Assembly (NCBI GenBank): GCA_028565715.1
Contig: JAOXYC010111111.1
Span: 1-13,971, forward strand
Source of the DNA: Phoronis pallida
Taxonomy: Eukaryota > Phoronida > Phoronidae
Reading direction: 5' to 3'
Length of the DNA: 13,971 bases
Position 1 is the stretch's first letter. Every line of letters starts with the position of its first letter. The translations under genes and the position numbers were made by a program. The notes beneath the pieces were generated by a model that ran no database searches, was not told the origin of the DNA, and saw nothing but the letters and a program-made list of their open reading frames with translations. Positions 1 through 9,054 of the stretch are shown here, in pieces.

Positions 1-355
1 TAAAAATAATCCAACTACATGTTTCAGTGGTATTTTTTCATTTATTTTAACCAAAAAGTCGTCATATATCGCTTTAAATGTAATATGAACATTAATAATC
101 TCAATTTGGTTTTGAAAGAATTACCCCGATTGAAATGAGACGTGTGGGTGGGAGTTAGAATCATTCCATTGAATGCCTACTTTGAGTACATTTGTTCATT
201 TGTTACAGCATAGACCACCATTATATTCGAATGTACTACTATATTGGATGAAGCAATCGTATCACTTTGCACGGGTGAATGGACCAAAAACTACCCTTAA
301 CATCAATAGACTAATACAACTAAAAAGCATAAACCTTTGAAAGATTTAATTAACA
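1..355. other. Upstream region of the gene
   Basis: AT-rich, with stops in the gene's frame directly upstream of the start (TAA at 347-349). It should hold the 5' untranslated region and perhaps the promoter, but I see no TATA box or initiator that I can defend. An upstream noncoding exon is possible. Confidence 0.4.
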
Positions 356-3300
356 ATGGCAGACAAAAAGAAGATTGTTGACACAAATCGTGCATTAATA
401 AGAGCGTGCAACAGTGGAGATGCTACAGTGGTTAGGCATTTAATTCAAAACAATGTGGATGTCAACTTCCAGGATCAAGACGGTAAAACAGCACTAATCA
501 GTGCCAGTAGGGGCAGTAACACTGAAATTATTGAATCTTTGATTAATAACAATGCAGATGTTAACATGAAGTCTAAGAAGGGTACAACAGCACTGATGGT
601 TGCGTGCGAGAGAGGTAACACGAGTATTGTTAAAATACTAACCAATAACAATGCAGATACGAGCTTTCAGGACGAAAGTGGTGATACGGTACTAATAAGT
701 GCATGTCGAAGGAATGACACTGATGTTGTCGAAACGTTGATTAAGAACAATGCCGATATTAATATTCAGACTAATGACGGTACTACATCATTGATGATTG
801 CGTGCTCTGGAGGTTTCACTCGTATTGTGGAATCTCTAATCAAGAAAGATGCCGATACGAACATCCGAGATAATAAGGGCGACACAGCGCTAACATTAAC
901 AACTGCAAGTCGGGGTGGTCACGCTGATACTGTTGAACTTTTGATCAAGTGTAATGCAGATGTTAACATTCAGACTAAGAAGGGTACTTCATCACTGATG
1001 AATGCTTGCGAGAGAGGCAACTCTGGTATTGTTGAAACGTTAACTAAGCATAACGCAAATTTAAACCTTATAGATGATAATGGTAACACAGCACTTATAA
1101 CTGCGAGTCGGCTTGGTCATACTAATATTGTTGAAACTTTAATCAACAGCAATGCAGATGTAAATGTTCAGAATAGAGATGGTGATACTGCACTACTATG
1201 TGCAAGTCGGGGTGATCACACTGCTATTGTTGAAATGTTGATAAAGAGCAATGCAAATGTTGACTTCCAGAATAATGAAGGTACTACATCATTAATGATT
1301 GCCTGCTTGAAAGGTAACACTGGTATTGTAGATACTCTGATGAAGAATAATGCAGATAAAAACCTTCGTGATAAGGATGGTAATACAGCACTTATACATC
1401 TATGTGCAAGTCAAAGTTGCCGCAATGTCATCGTTGAAACTTTGATTAAGAATAACGCAGATGCTAACATTCAGAACAATAAAGGTAATACAGCGTTGTT
1501 GAGTGCATGTCACAATAAATGCACTGAAGTTATTGGAACATTAATTGAAAGCAATGCACATATTTCTCAACAGAATAACGAGGGTTTAACGGTGATGGTG
1601 TACGCAGATTCTTGTATTGAACAACTGCAGAAGAAAAGCACAGATCAAAAGACTCGGAAAACATTGTCGTGGATCCGTGGGTTACTTGGTCACACAGGAG
1701 AACGTTATATTGAAACCTTGAAAGAAAATCAAAATTATATCACAAACATAAATAGGGCATTGATGTTTGCGTGTGAAAGTAGCAATGCGAAAATCGTTGA
1801 AGCTTTAATTACGAATAATAAAAGTGCTGTAAATCAACAAGACATGAAAGGCCAAACTACACTGATGAAGGCATGTAAACATGGAAACGATGCTACTGTA
1901 AAAGTTTTGATTTCAAGCAATGCAGACGTAAACTTTCAGGATAAGGCAGGTTATACAGCATTAATGTATGCTTGTGAAAAAGGTTTCGTCGCAATTGTCA
2001 AAATATTGCTTGATAACGGTGCAGATTCAAATTTCAAGGACTTTGATGGCGATTCATCATTGTCGAAGGCTTGTAGATTTAACCACATTGACGTCGTTGA
2101 GATGTTGATACATAACAATGCCGATGTAAATTATATGGACAAACACGGCTATACAGTACTCATGAAAGTTTGTGAGGAAGACCAAACTGAAATAGTCGAA
2201 TTATTGATGAAGAGCAAGGAACAGGTAGATTTTAACGTTCAGCTTCATGGCACTGGTCATTCGGCATTGACACTTGTGTGTGAAAGCGGCAATGCTGATA
2301 TAGTTAAACTGCTGGTGAAAAATGGGGTCGATGTCAATGTTCAGTTAAAGGATGGCCACTCGGCTCTGATGTTGGCGTGCGATGGAGGATACGTGGATAT
2401 TGTCGAGACGTTGGTTAAGAACAAAGCAGATGTAAACGTCCGTCTTGCAAATGGCCATTCAGCATTGACTTTGGCGTGTGAAGGGAACAACACTGATATT
2501 GTAACTATACTTGTCACGAACGGTGCAGACGCAGCCGTTGAGCTTCATAATGGACATACAGCATTGTCATTGGCGTGCAAAAATTGCTCTCCGGACATTG
2601 TTGAAACTTTGCTCAAGTATGGTGCAAACCTCCAGGATCAGGGTATTGCAGACCCTTTAAAGTTTGCGCTACAAAGCGAGTTTTCAAGTGTATTTGAGGC
2701 ATTGAGTAGGAACAAAGACGATGTAAACTTTGACAGCTTTCGAGCTCTCATGCTACTTTTTGTGTTTTGCAGCACAGGTTCAGTTGAAAAATTGGTAAAA
2801 GTAGACAAGTGCTCAATTTCAGCTATTCCAGACGAAGGACCCTACAATGCTTTGTTAAACGAGTATAAATGGTTCATCTTGCACAAGAATAAAGGGGTAA
2901 TTATCAATACGTTAAGGTCAGTTATTGAGCAGGGATGTAGTTTGGATGTTGGACTTACCTACGGCCGTACAGGAAACGTTACGCCACTGTTGATGAGTAT
3001 ACGTGCGGGTTTGACAAAGGTTGCCTCGCAGCTTATTCGATTCGGCTGCAATGTCAATATAGCGGATAGTAATGGCGTCACTCCCCTGATCGAGGCAGTT
3101 AAGAAGTCAAATTATCAGACTCTTCATGCTCTTCTTGAAAGTGGACGCTGTAATTTAGATTTCTTCTGTGGCACTGGTGACGACACTTCTTTGGCTGCCA
3201 TACACTATGCTGCAATCAATGGAGATGTCCATTCCATAGAGTGTTTGTTAAAAGCTGGCGCCCAATTTCTACCTGCAAAATATTGTGGTGATTCAAAATG

Positions 3301-3479
3301 GACATTAGCACATTTTGCAGCAAGATTCGCACACGTAAAGCTGATGAAGCTCTTAATTAAGCGACTAGACTTTGATCCAAGCAAGCAGAATGATTTTAAC
3401 GAAACGCCCCTTGACATTGCTCTCACGTATTATCACGAAGATGTCCAAAAGATGCTTATCGACGCAAAAGTGGGAATAG
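356..3479 (+). CDS. Exon 1: very large ankyrin-repeat exon (about 1041 residues)
   Basis: Ankyrin repeats are protein-binding helix-turn-helix units, so this part should bind a partner or sensed molecule, probably in the cytosol as no signal peptide or membrane segment is visible. About 21 clean 33-residue repeats are seen: twelve from residue 11 to about 412, then nine from about 467 to 763. Roughly six degenerate ones follow up to about residue 1035. The usual TPLH is mostly T(A/S)L(M/I)xA(C/S), followed by IVxxLIxNNADVN. Residues 413-466 break the array with a basic, repeat-free insert. The start is chosen because ATG 356 sits in a good context (A at -3, G at +4) and an in-frame TAA lies at 347-349. 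The exon ends AATAG|GTGAGT, a consensus donor, in phase 1. If the intron is retained, the frame runs 15 codons further to a stop at 3524-3526. A repeat array this size without introns is unusual and could reflect retroposition or in-exon expansion. Confidence 0.9.
1592..1753 (+). other. Non-ankyrin insert splitting the repeat array (residues about 413-466)
   Basis: The regular 33-residue spacing is lost between the repeat ending QQNNEGLT and the one starting RALMFACE. The stretch contains QLQKKSTDQKTRK and WIRGLLGHTGERY, is rich in Lys/Arg, and has no NNADVN turn. It may be a worn-out repeat fused to a linker, or a hinge between two solenoid blocks. The repeats on either side differ in consensus, which fits two separately expanded blocks. 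No known domain is recognised in it. Confidence 0.55.
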
Positions 3480-4735
3480 GTGAGTCTCTTGCACTACCTT
3501 CTGACCAACATTGCTCCCACACCTGATGATAATTCTTAACAAATATCCCAATTCAAATTCATTTTGATTTGTTTATCAATGGTACTATTCTCCATTGTTC
3601 AACCTGATTGAATAACCCGTAACACAACTCCACAAGAACTACCAAGTTACGCAATCAATATATATTTGTATTGATATTTTGATACGTTCTTCTTTAAACA
3701 GGCGTTAGTACAGTCTTAAAAATTGAGAATGTTTTTAGATGTTTTGTTCTCAATTTGAGATTTAAGTGTTGCACTACTTACAACAAGAACAATTTATGAA
3801 AAACACATCCTGGTCAGAGTTGAAAGATTGCATGTTAAATGTGTTCATCGCTACTTACGAATGTGAAATTATCAACTATTGAATGAGGTCAATTACGTTG
3901 AAATTTTTGTGACACATTGCATCCTAACATTCACTTGAACAAATAACTAGCTTCGCTTCTTCCGGAAATCTCTATATTGGGCGGCCTACGCGACTTGATG
4001 AAATATCTTGGAGGGAGAATAGATAACCGAGATCAACTGTAACGTATGAGCTTTGTGTTATCCATAAAAAATGAAGGTAGTAACACATGTTGGCAACGAA
4101 AAATGATCAAAATGTGTTAAAAAAACGGATGAAAACGCCGTATTTCAATAATTCATAATTCGACATTCGTAGGTAACGATGTACGCGTTTAATCAAAACA
4201 ACCCTGAATCAATTAATGGGTTTATAATCTGTTTGTCTATTTTTGAAAATTAGGAAGACAGGAAAACAGGAGGCACATGCAAATGTTGCTCAAGGAAATG
4301 GGTTTTAAAGGAAAAGGTTTGTTATATTAGGCAAATGGAATCGGTTTTACCATTTGTAGTTTTATTTAAGAAGAAATTCTTTGATTTTTTTTGAAAGAAA
4401 ATTTCATTTGGTTTGATTATTCGAGTTTGACGACCATACGTACATGGTAATCCTGAATCCAGGAGGTTTTTATTTTTTAAACGTTTCATACACATTTACA
4501 TTGGGCCTTATATATGTTTGATTTCTAGCACCTATAAATATGTAAGATTTATTGCCCGCTATGTAGCTCACACCTTTGTATCATCTCTAGATGTCAATTG
4601 TGCTGTTTGATCGAATATGTATTTTATTGCATCATGCAATGACTCTTAGTACATGCATGTTATCAGATATCCAGCTGCAGGCCCTATCTCAGTGTCCCCC
4701 TTGAATCTGATTAATTTACTGTTCCTGTCATGGCT

Positions 4736-4809
4736 GCCTCATTAGCTCAGTTGGCAGAGCATTTGCCTAGATAGCAAACTGCCGTGGGTTCGAGTCCCAT
4801 GATGGGTCA
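4736..4809 (+). repeat. tRNA-like sequence, probably a SINE head or tRNA pseudogene
   Basis: A tRNA cloverleaf can be drawn. The acceptor is 4736-4742 with 4802-4808 (one C/T mismatch). The D stem is GCTC/GAGC, the anticodon stem is TTTGC/GCAAA around a CTAGATA loop, and the T arm is GTGGG-TTCGAGT-CCCAT. The A box (TAGCTCAGTTGG) and B box (GGTTCGAGTCC) of RNA polymerase III promoters are both intact. Against a working gene: the loop would give anticodon AGA (Ser) without the long variable arm that tRNA-Ser needs, there is an extra G after the T arm, and the acceptor has a mismatch. Its place at the edge of other repeats inside an intron favours a SINE-derived copy. Confidence 0.6.
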
Positions 4810-4842
4810 GAAAAAATTTTCAGATTCCAAATAAGTATATTG

Positions 4843-5375
4843 AATATAGTATCATAGCAACTCAAGTTTGGGACACATTTGGTCAGTTCAAGTTCGGTGT
4901 AACACACTCGTGTTAGTGTAACACCGGGGTCGACATTTTTTCCCCCGACATGTTCATCGCTCATTGCAACGCTGTAACATCATTTTATCACTTACAACAT
5001 GGCTCCCGGACACTAACAGCCACAAGTCAGTTCATGTTCGGTGTTGGTGAAACACCAAAACGTGTAGCTGGGTTTAGTGTTATGCCTGTGTTAAGAAATT
5101 TAACACCGGTGTAACACTAACACCAGGCTTACACCAAACTTGAACTGACCTACTACATCGTCCATTTTCCAAGCAAAGTGACCGTAGGCGTATGTTAACA
5201 ACAATACATAACCGGAATACAAACATCACATTGGAAAAGTTATCAAAAGTTTGAATGCTATAATATGATGAAATACTATGCAATGTTTTGTATCTCCGGT
5301 TATGTTATGTTGCTTCTGTACGGGCACTTTCCCTGGAAAATGGACGATGTAATATGTCCAAAATTGCTATGATAT
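4843..5375. mobile_element. Fold-back (MITE-like) element split by a second inverted-repeat element
   Basis: Outer element: TATCATAGCAA near 4850 matches the reverse complement near 5365. CATCGTCCATTTTCC at 5156-5170 is mirrored by GGAAAATGGACGATG at 5335-5349, with further pairing inward (ATAACCGG on both sides). Inner element, about 4880-5151: it starts GGTCAGTTCAAGTT and ends AACTTGAACTGACC, with about 45 bp of imperfect pairing that includes TGTTAGTGT. The inner copy lies between the two parts of the outer left arm, so it inserted later. There is no transposase, so both would be non-autonomous. I could not fix the target-site duplications. Confidence 0.65.
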
Positions 5376-5830
5376 AATCTGCATTATGCCTACATCTTTT
5401 ATGAAATAGCTTTGTTCCTTCTTATTAGAAAGAATCGAAAATTGGGCCAAATAATTCTGAGTTGGCACTAATCGGAAGAAGTTTTTATCATAATATTGTT
5501 TTTTTAAGATTCCAAATTTGATGATCAGTCGATGAGGAATGTTGTAGATGCTCAGGGAACGCCATCTACAGGTATGCACGGTTCCATTCAGTATAACACT
5601 CCACCGATGTATCAAGGTTACCCGTCACTACTTCTATGTTTAAAGCGAGAAAACCGCACAATAAATCATTTAATATGACGCTTAATACGGTCTCGCGAGC
5701 GTACGCTCCACGAGTACGTATTAAATGATGACGTACACGCATTGTTTCATTCCTGTTATTTTTTTTAAAAACTCTGTCACAAATCAGAAAAGGGAACTTT
5801 GCTTGATAGTTGGTATAAACAGGTTATGAG

Positions 5831-5931
5831 GTGGGTTATTTGACCTCAACTTGAATCGGGTGAAGTATTTTAACTCGACTAAAGCCTCGTTAAAATACTT
5901 CATCCGATTCAAGTATCAAATAACCCACCAC
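5831..5931. repeat. Long near-perfect hairpin (about 43-bp arms, 14-nt loop)
   Basis: The left arm 5831-5874 starts GTGGGTTATTTGA and ends AAGTATTTTAAC. The right arm 5889-5931 is its reverse complement with only a few mismatches. It lies in intron 1, about 180 bp before the first caspase exon. It is most likely a small fold-back element. Transcribed, it would form a stable RNA hairpin, and whether that affects splicing of exon 2 is not known. Confidence 0.75.
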
Positions 5932-6109
5932 ATATTTTGAAAAATACAATCAAAATTACCTATAAAAATAATTTTCAATTAAGTTATTTTATGCTTAAAA
6001 GCTCACTAGACTTAAGGAGGTTATGGCGTGTGTACCAGACTGTACATTGATTGTTTAATCTTCCTCCATTTCAATACATGCATTCATCGCAATTTACATT
6101 ATTTTTTAG

Positions 6110-6280
6110 ATCCTTCAACTGCACCAATTATCCATCCCTACGATGCCTTGTTGGAGGATCTGCCTATTGATGAACCTTACCAAATGACTGCACCTTTCGG
6201 ACTGGCTGTTATTATAAACAATGATCACTTTGAAATCGACAGTAACCTTAGTAGCAGAGACGGTAGTCAAAAGGATCTAG
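6110..6280 (+). CDS. Exon 2: start of the caspase p20 domain
   Basis: This exon encodes model residues 1042-1098. After an acidic, Pro-rich linker (DPSTAPIIHPYDALLEDLP), it carries the first p20 strand, YQMTAPFGLAVIINNDHF, matching the family pattern Y-x-M-x5-G-x-A-x-I-I-N-N-x-x-F. SSRDGSQKD follows, where Arg1091 aligns with the conserved substrate-pocket Arg (Arg64 in caspase-3). The acceptor is TTTTTTAG and the donor is CTAG|GTAACC. Phase is 1 at both ends, so the exon is symmetrical and could be skipped without a frameshift. An ATG lies upstream at 6028, but the segment between it and the acceptor looks like intron, so I do not use it as a start. Confidence 0.82.
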
Positions 6281-6758
6281 GTAACCTACAATTTAAACTT
6301 GTCAATACTCTTTCATGTCTTCATGTATAGTTGGTACAAGTTTCATAAGGGATGGTCATTCTAGCGGCATTGTCCTTTTGACCACCCCTTGGTCATTGTA
6401 AAAAAATGTTTGTTTCATTTCTTTTTTTATATTATTAACTACATCTGTAAATGTGTTTTGAAAACTCAAAAACTTAAATAACAATGTGACTTCTAATAAG
6501 TTTATTGTCGAATGTCATTTCATACTTACGGGAATGCTTACATGTGTTATACCTAGCCCGGTGGAAAGTGCTTATAAGCACGGGATTTAAATCAAAGACC
6601 CTTTTGATAAATGGTCGATGCACAAATTTAGAATCCCGCCGTGGTCGAGATATGTTCATTTACCAGCTCAATTCCAGGAAATAATGGTAGGCTTATGGAC
6701 CACATTCGACAAAGAGTTTCCCCATTCGAGAAAAATAGTTGGTTTCTGTATTTTGCAG
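6281..6758 (+). other. Intron 2 (phase 1)
   Basis: It begins GTAACC and ends with a T-rich stretch and TTTTGCAG. It has no protein similarity I recognise and no clear repeat. The open frame continuing upstream of 6759 (MVEICSFTSS...) has no caspase character and is treated as intron read-through. Confidence 0.75.
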
Positions 6759-7052
6759 AGAGCACGAAAGAAACGCTCGGTTCTCTCGGGTTCACAACCA
6801 GAGTCTACAAAGATCTCACGCGGGATCAGATAGAAGCCTGCTTTAAACACTACAGCACGCTGGACCTTAAACAGTTCAGCTGCTTTGTTGGTGTAGTCAT
6901 GAGTCATGGACGAAGAGGCCATATCTATGGTGTTGACGGAAACAGTCTTGCGATAACAAATATTACGTCAAAGTTCAAATCAGCGAACTGCACATCGATG
7001 AGCGGAAAGCCAAAATGTTTCTTCTTAGTGGCTTGTCAAAACGATTTACCGG
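6759..7052 (+). CDS. Exon 3: caspase p20 core with catalytic His and Cys
   Basis: This exon encodes residues 1099-1196. From exon 2 it continues as ESTKETLGSLGF, the caspase helix and LGF turn, then DLTRDQIEACF. MSHGRRGHIYGVDG holds the catalytic His1148. GKPKCFFLVACQND holds the catalytic Cys1191, 43 residues later, the same spacing as in caspase-8. Wording around both sites is closest to caspase-8. The normal pentapeptide QAC(R/Q)G reads VACQN here: Cys and His stay, but the leading Gln and final Gly are replaced. Activity is therefore likely but not certain. The donor CCGG|GTTTGT is weak at positions +3 and +4, yet it is supported because it joins in phase 1 to make Asp with the next exon. 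Confidence 0.85.
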
Positions 7053-7633
7053 GTTTGTTTAATTCAATAAAATATGAATAGTGGTATATGATTTTGAGGG
7101 GCACACTGCGACTTAGCAATGTAAAGTTATCGACTTTTAAATGGGGTCGCTCGTGTTGGATTTGTTCGCTATCAATAGAATGTTAACCATCGTCTGAACT
7201 TGTTTTAACAGTACGTTACTTCCTTTGGCAGACTAAACTGTAAATTTATTTAAACAACGACAAATAGGAGATCTAAAGAACTCTCTATGATTTTTCTGTA
7301 ATTTTATATTCAAATTTACTCTCCTGAATTTTACCAGGAACAGACTGGGCAGTTTGAAACCAAGTGTTTGTGTGTGAAAATTAATATACATTCAACCGGT
7401 TTAAATCATAATTTCATTGCTTATTAAAACAGGTATACAGTATACATGTAGTCCACCAAAGGCAGTAATGTTCGTAAGTTTACCCTCTGTCATAATAAAA
7501 CAGGTAAACCATGATTGAACTATGGATTAATAACAAATTGTTTACATCGCCAATCATTTTGTTGTTTAATATGTAAGCATTATTTGCAAGAAAACATTCT
7601 GAAGTTATAACCCTAACATATTTTACAATACAG
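7053..7633 (+). other. Intron 3 (phase 1)
   Basis: It begins GTTTGT and ends TTTTACAATACAG. It is AT-rich with no repeat or coding sequence that I can support. Unspliced, the caspase frame would end at TAG 7079-7081 and lose the whole p10 part. Confidence 0.7.
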
Positions 7634-7977
7634 ATCACGTCCATTTTGAAGAAACAATCCCTGTTGAAGAACGAGACTTTTGTGTGGCTTATTCTACAAC
7701 GCCAGGCTCGGAGTCTCACCGTAATCCCATGAATGGTACACACTTCATCCGCTACCTAATGAAATTTATACGAGAGAGTACTGTAAATGATGTACCCTTG
7801 GAAGTCATTCTCCGAAGGACAAACCAACATATGTACAAGCACGTGAAGAAATGCAGCCTAGTAATGTCAACTCTACATATGAAACTTGTGTTTAGCGTCG
7901 CTAATCCCTGCGATGGTGACAACATTCCAGAGTTTGACAAAGATGCAGTTCCTAGAGCTCGGATTGAACAAGCTAGC
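7634..7977 (+). CDS. Exon 4: caspase p10 domain
   Basis: This exon encodes residues 1197-1311. The linker is very short (DHVHFEET), then IPVEERDFCVAYSTTPG matches the family pattern IPxEADFLxAYSTxPG. SESHRNPMNGTHFIRYL follows, where Arg1226 aligns with the P1/P3 substrate Arg of caspases and His1225 replaces the usual pocket Trp. Helix LEVILRRTNQHMYKHV and the last strand STLHMKLVFSV complete the fold. About 30 residues follow the fold (ANPCDGDNIPEFDKDA...). Asp1194 and Asp1197 sit where p20/p10 processing would occur. The donor GCTAGC|GTATGA is phase 0. If it is not spliced, the frame reads one Val and stops at TGA 7981-7983. Confidence 0.85.
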
Positions 7978-8273
7978 GTATGATTTTTCTTTTATAATTC
8001 AGTTGAAAGGAATATAACCAAAGACCTTAAATATACGGTCTCTGATGATGTAAGTTAGATTTTGGGAACGATATTTTTGGAGCACGATTTTCAAAAGTTG
8101 GTATTTTCAAAGCAAGAGATTAGGTTCGCATTTCAGAACTATTCCCGAAGTTGTCAAATCTTATACCTTATCTTGATATCCAGTTGCTTTAATCCAAACC
8201 TTAGATTTCAAAAATAGACGTCATGTGTGATAATTTTTTTAATTGAATATGTGATAATTTACATGGCAAAGCA

Positions 8274-8909
8274 GTTAACGCCTTAAAGATATTTGCAACT
8301 ATTTTTCAATGTTCTCTACGATGGTGTACAGTGTTATCATTAGGCTTGACAAAACAATTTTAGTGGAAAAAATTGTTTTCGATATTTTGATCTAATATGT
8401 GATGTCATTAGCATGAAATTCATAGCTACAAACCCCATTGGAAAAATGTGTTTTTCTCAAATAATTTCAAGGCTTGAATTCCAAGCAAGAAAATCGCTAA
8501 ATATGTTTAATGTAGGGATCTCAGCTATAAACATACTTGGCAGTTTTCTTGTTTGGAATTCAAATGTTGAAATTATTTGAGAATAACACATTTTCTCGAT
8601 GTGTTTAGCTTTGAATTTCATGCCAGTGACATCACAGATTTGAACATGTTGTTTAAGTTTACCGCCTCCTTTCGGAGAATGAGCCAAACTTCAACAGGCT
8701 GAGGGCACTGGCACCGAACAAGGGGTGAAAGAAACTGTTTATTAATGCTCGCAAATTTCTGTGCCCATAGCTGTGTTCGAACCGCGGACCTCTCGCATGC
8801 GAGATCTTACCACTTAGCCACGAGCACTCCCAACAAATTTTTTCCACTAAAATTGATTTTTCTAGCATATTGATATTGATAGTTGCAAATACCTTTAAGT
8901 AAAAGTTAA
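8274..8909. mobile_element. Long palindromic MITE-like element interrupted by a SINE
   Basis: The outer arms are GTTAACGCCTTAAAGATATT near 8274 and its reverse complement ending at about 8909 (AATACCTTTAAG...GTTAA). The next arm TTTTAGTGGAAAAAATTG (about 8358) is mirrored at 8836-8855. The inner arms run about 8397-8520 against 8527-8641, including TCTCAAATAATTTCAA on the left and its complement on the right. The element has no coding capacity. It stops next to the acceptor of exon 5, so it may have altered that splice signal. Confidence 0.75.
8650..8832 (-). mobile_element. tRNA-derived SINE inserted in the fold-back element
   Basis: On the minus strand an A box, TGGCTAAGTGG (8820-8810), is followed by an anticodon-arm-like hairpin CTCGCATGCGAG and a B box, GGTTCGAAC (8783-8775). 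That order and spacing match a tRNA head. The body continues leftwards to about 8650. It breaks the pairing of the surrounding palindrome, whose arms resume at about 8833, so it is a later insertion. The edges and any target-site duplication are approximate. Confidence 0.65.
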
Positions 8910-8920
8910 ATGCACTTTAG

Positions 8921-8992
8921 GGTGAAGATGAAATAGCTATTGGACACAGTAACACCCACGTGGAGCAAGTATCTGCAGCCACTACGACAGAG
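8921..8992 (+). CDS. Exon 5: tail repeat exon, copy A (24 codons)
   Basis: GEDEIAIGHSNTHVEQVS followed by AATTTE is encoded between CACTTTAG and the good donor GAG|GTAAGA. It is 72 nt, phase 0 at both ends, so it can be included or skipped freely. It aligns over its full length with the exons at 10684 and 13126, which is the main evidence that it is real. The phase fits the exon 4 donor. The peptide is acidic and Ser/Thr-rich, with no recognised domain. Confidence 0.72.
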
Positions 8993-9054
8993 GTAAGAAT
9001 CAGACTTATGTCATCAAAGTTCCTGAGATTAAATTAATATTTCTAAATACTGTT

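Larger units (their letters stand above)
3480..6109 (+). other. Intron 1 (phase 1), rich in fold-back repeats
   Basis: It starts GTGAGT and ends with a T-rich tract and TTTTTTAG. The exon 1 G plus AT of exon 2 makes Asp. The first 1.25 kb (3480-4735) is AT-rich with no coding signal. The only structure I see there is a small hairpin, 3720-3729 pairing exactly with 3747-3756. A tRNA-like sequence, a nested fold-back element and a strong hairpin follow and are listed separately. From about 5390 to 5830 I see only a short AT-rich inverted repeat (about 5665-5676 with 5723-5734). No AATAAA close behind the exon 1 stop argues for an mRNA end there. Confidence 0.75.
7978..8920 (+). other. Intron 4 (phase 0)
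   Basis: It begins GTATGA and ends TGCACTTTAG. The first 290 bases show nothing I recognise. The rest is almost entirely the fold-back element with its SINE insertion, which ends about a dozen bases from the acceptor. Confidence 0.65.

Noticed and set aside
3480-3526. Ankyrin protein ending at the TGA near 3524 as a separate gene
   Set aside because: A consensus GTGAGT donor sits at 3480, the last 15 codons have no ankyrin character, and no AATAAA follows closely. It remains possible as an intron-retention form.
4736-4809. A working tRNA gene
   Set aside because: Anticodon AGA implies Ser, but there is no long variable arm. There is also an acceptor mismatch and an extra base after the T arm. 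Treated as SINE or pseudogene.
6028-6109. Separate caspase start at ATG 6028
   Set aside because: The stretch is T-rich intron-like sequence ending in a good acceptor, and the caspase pattern begins only after it.
6618-6833. Open frame overlapping exon 3 in another frame
   Set aside because: No family similarity. The overlapping frame carries the clear caspase motifs.
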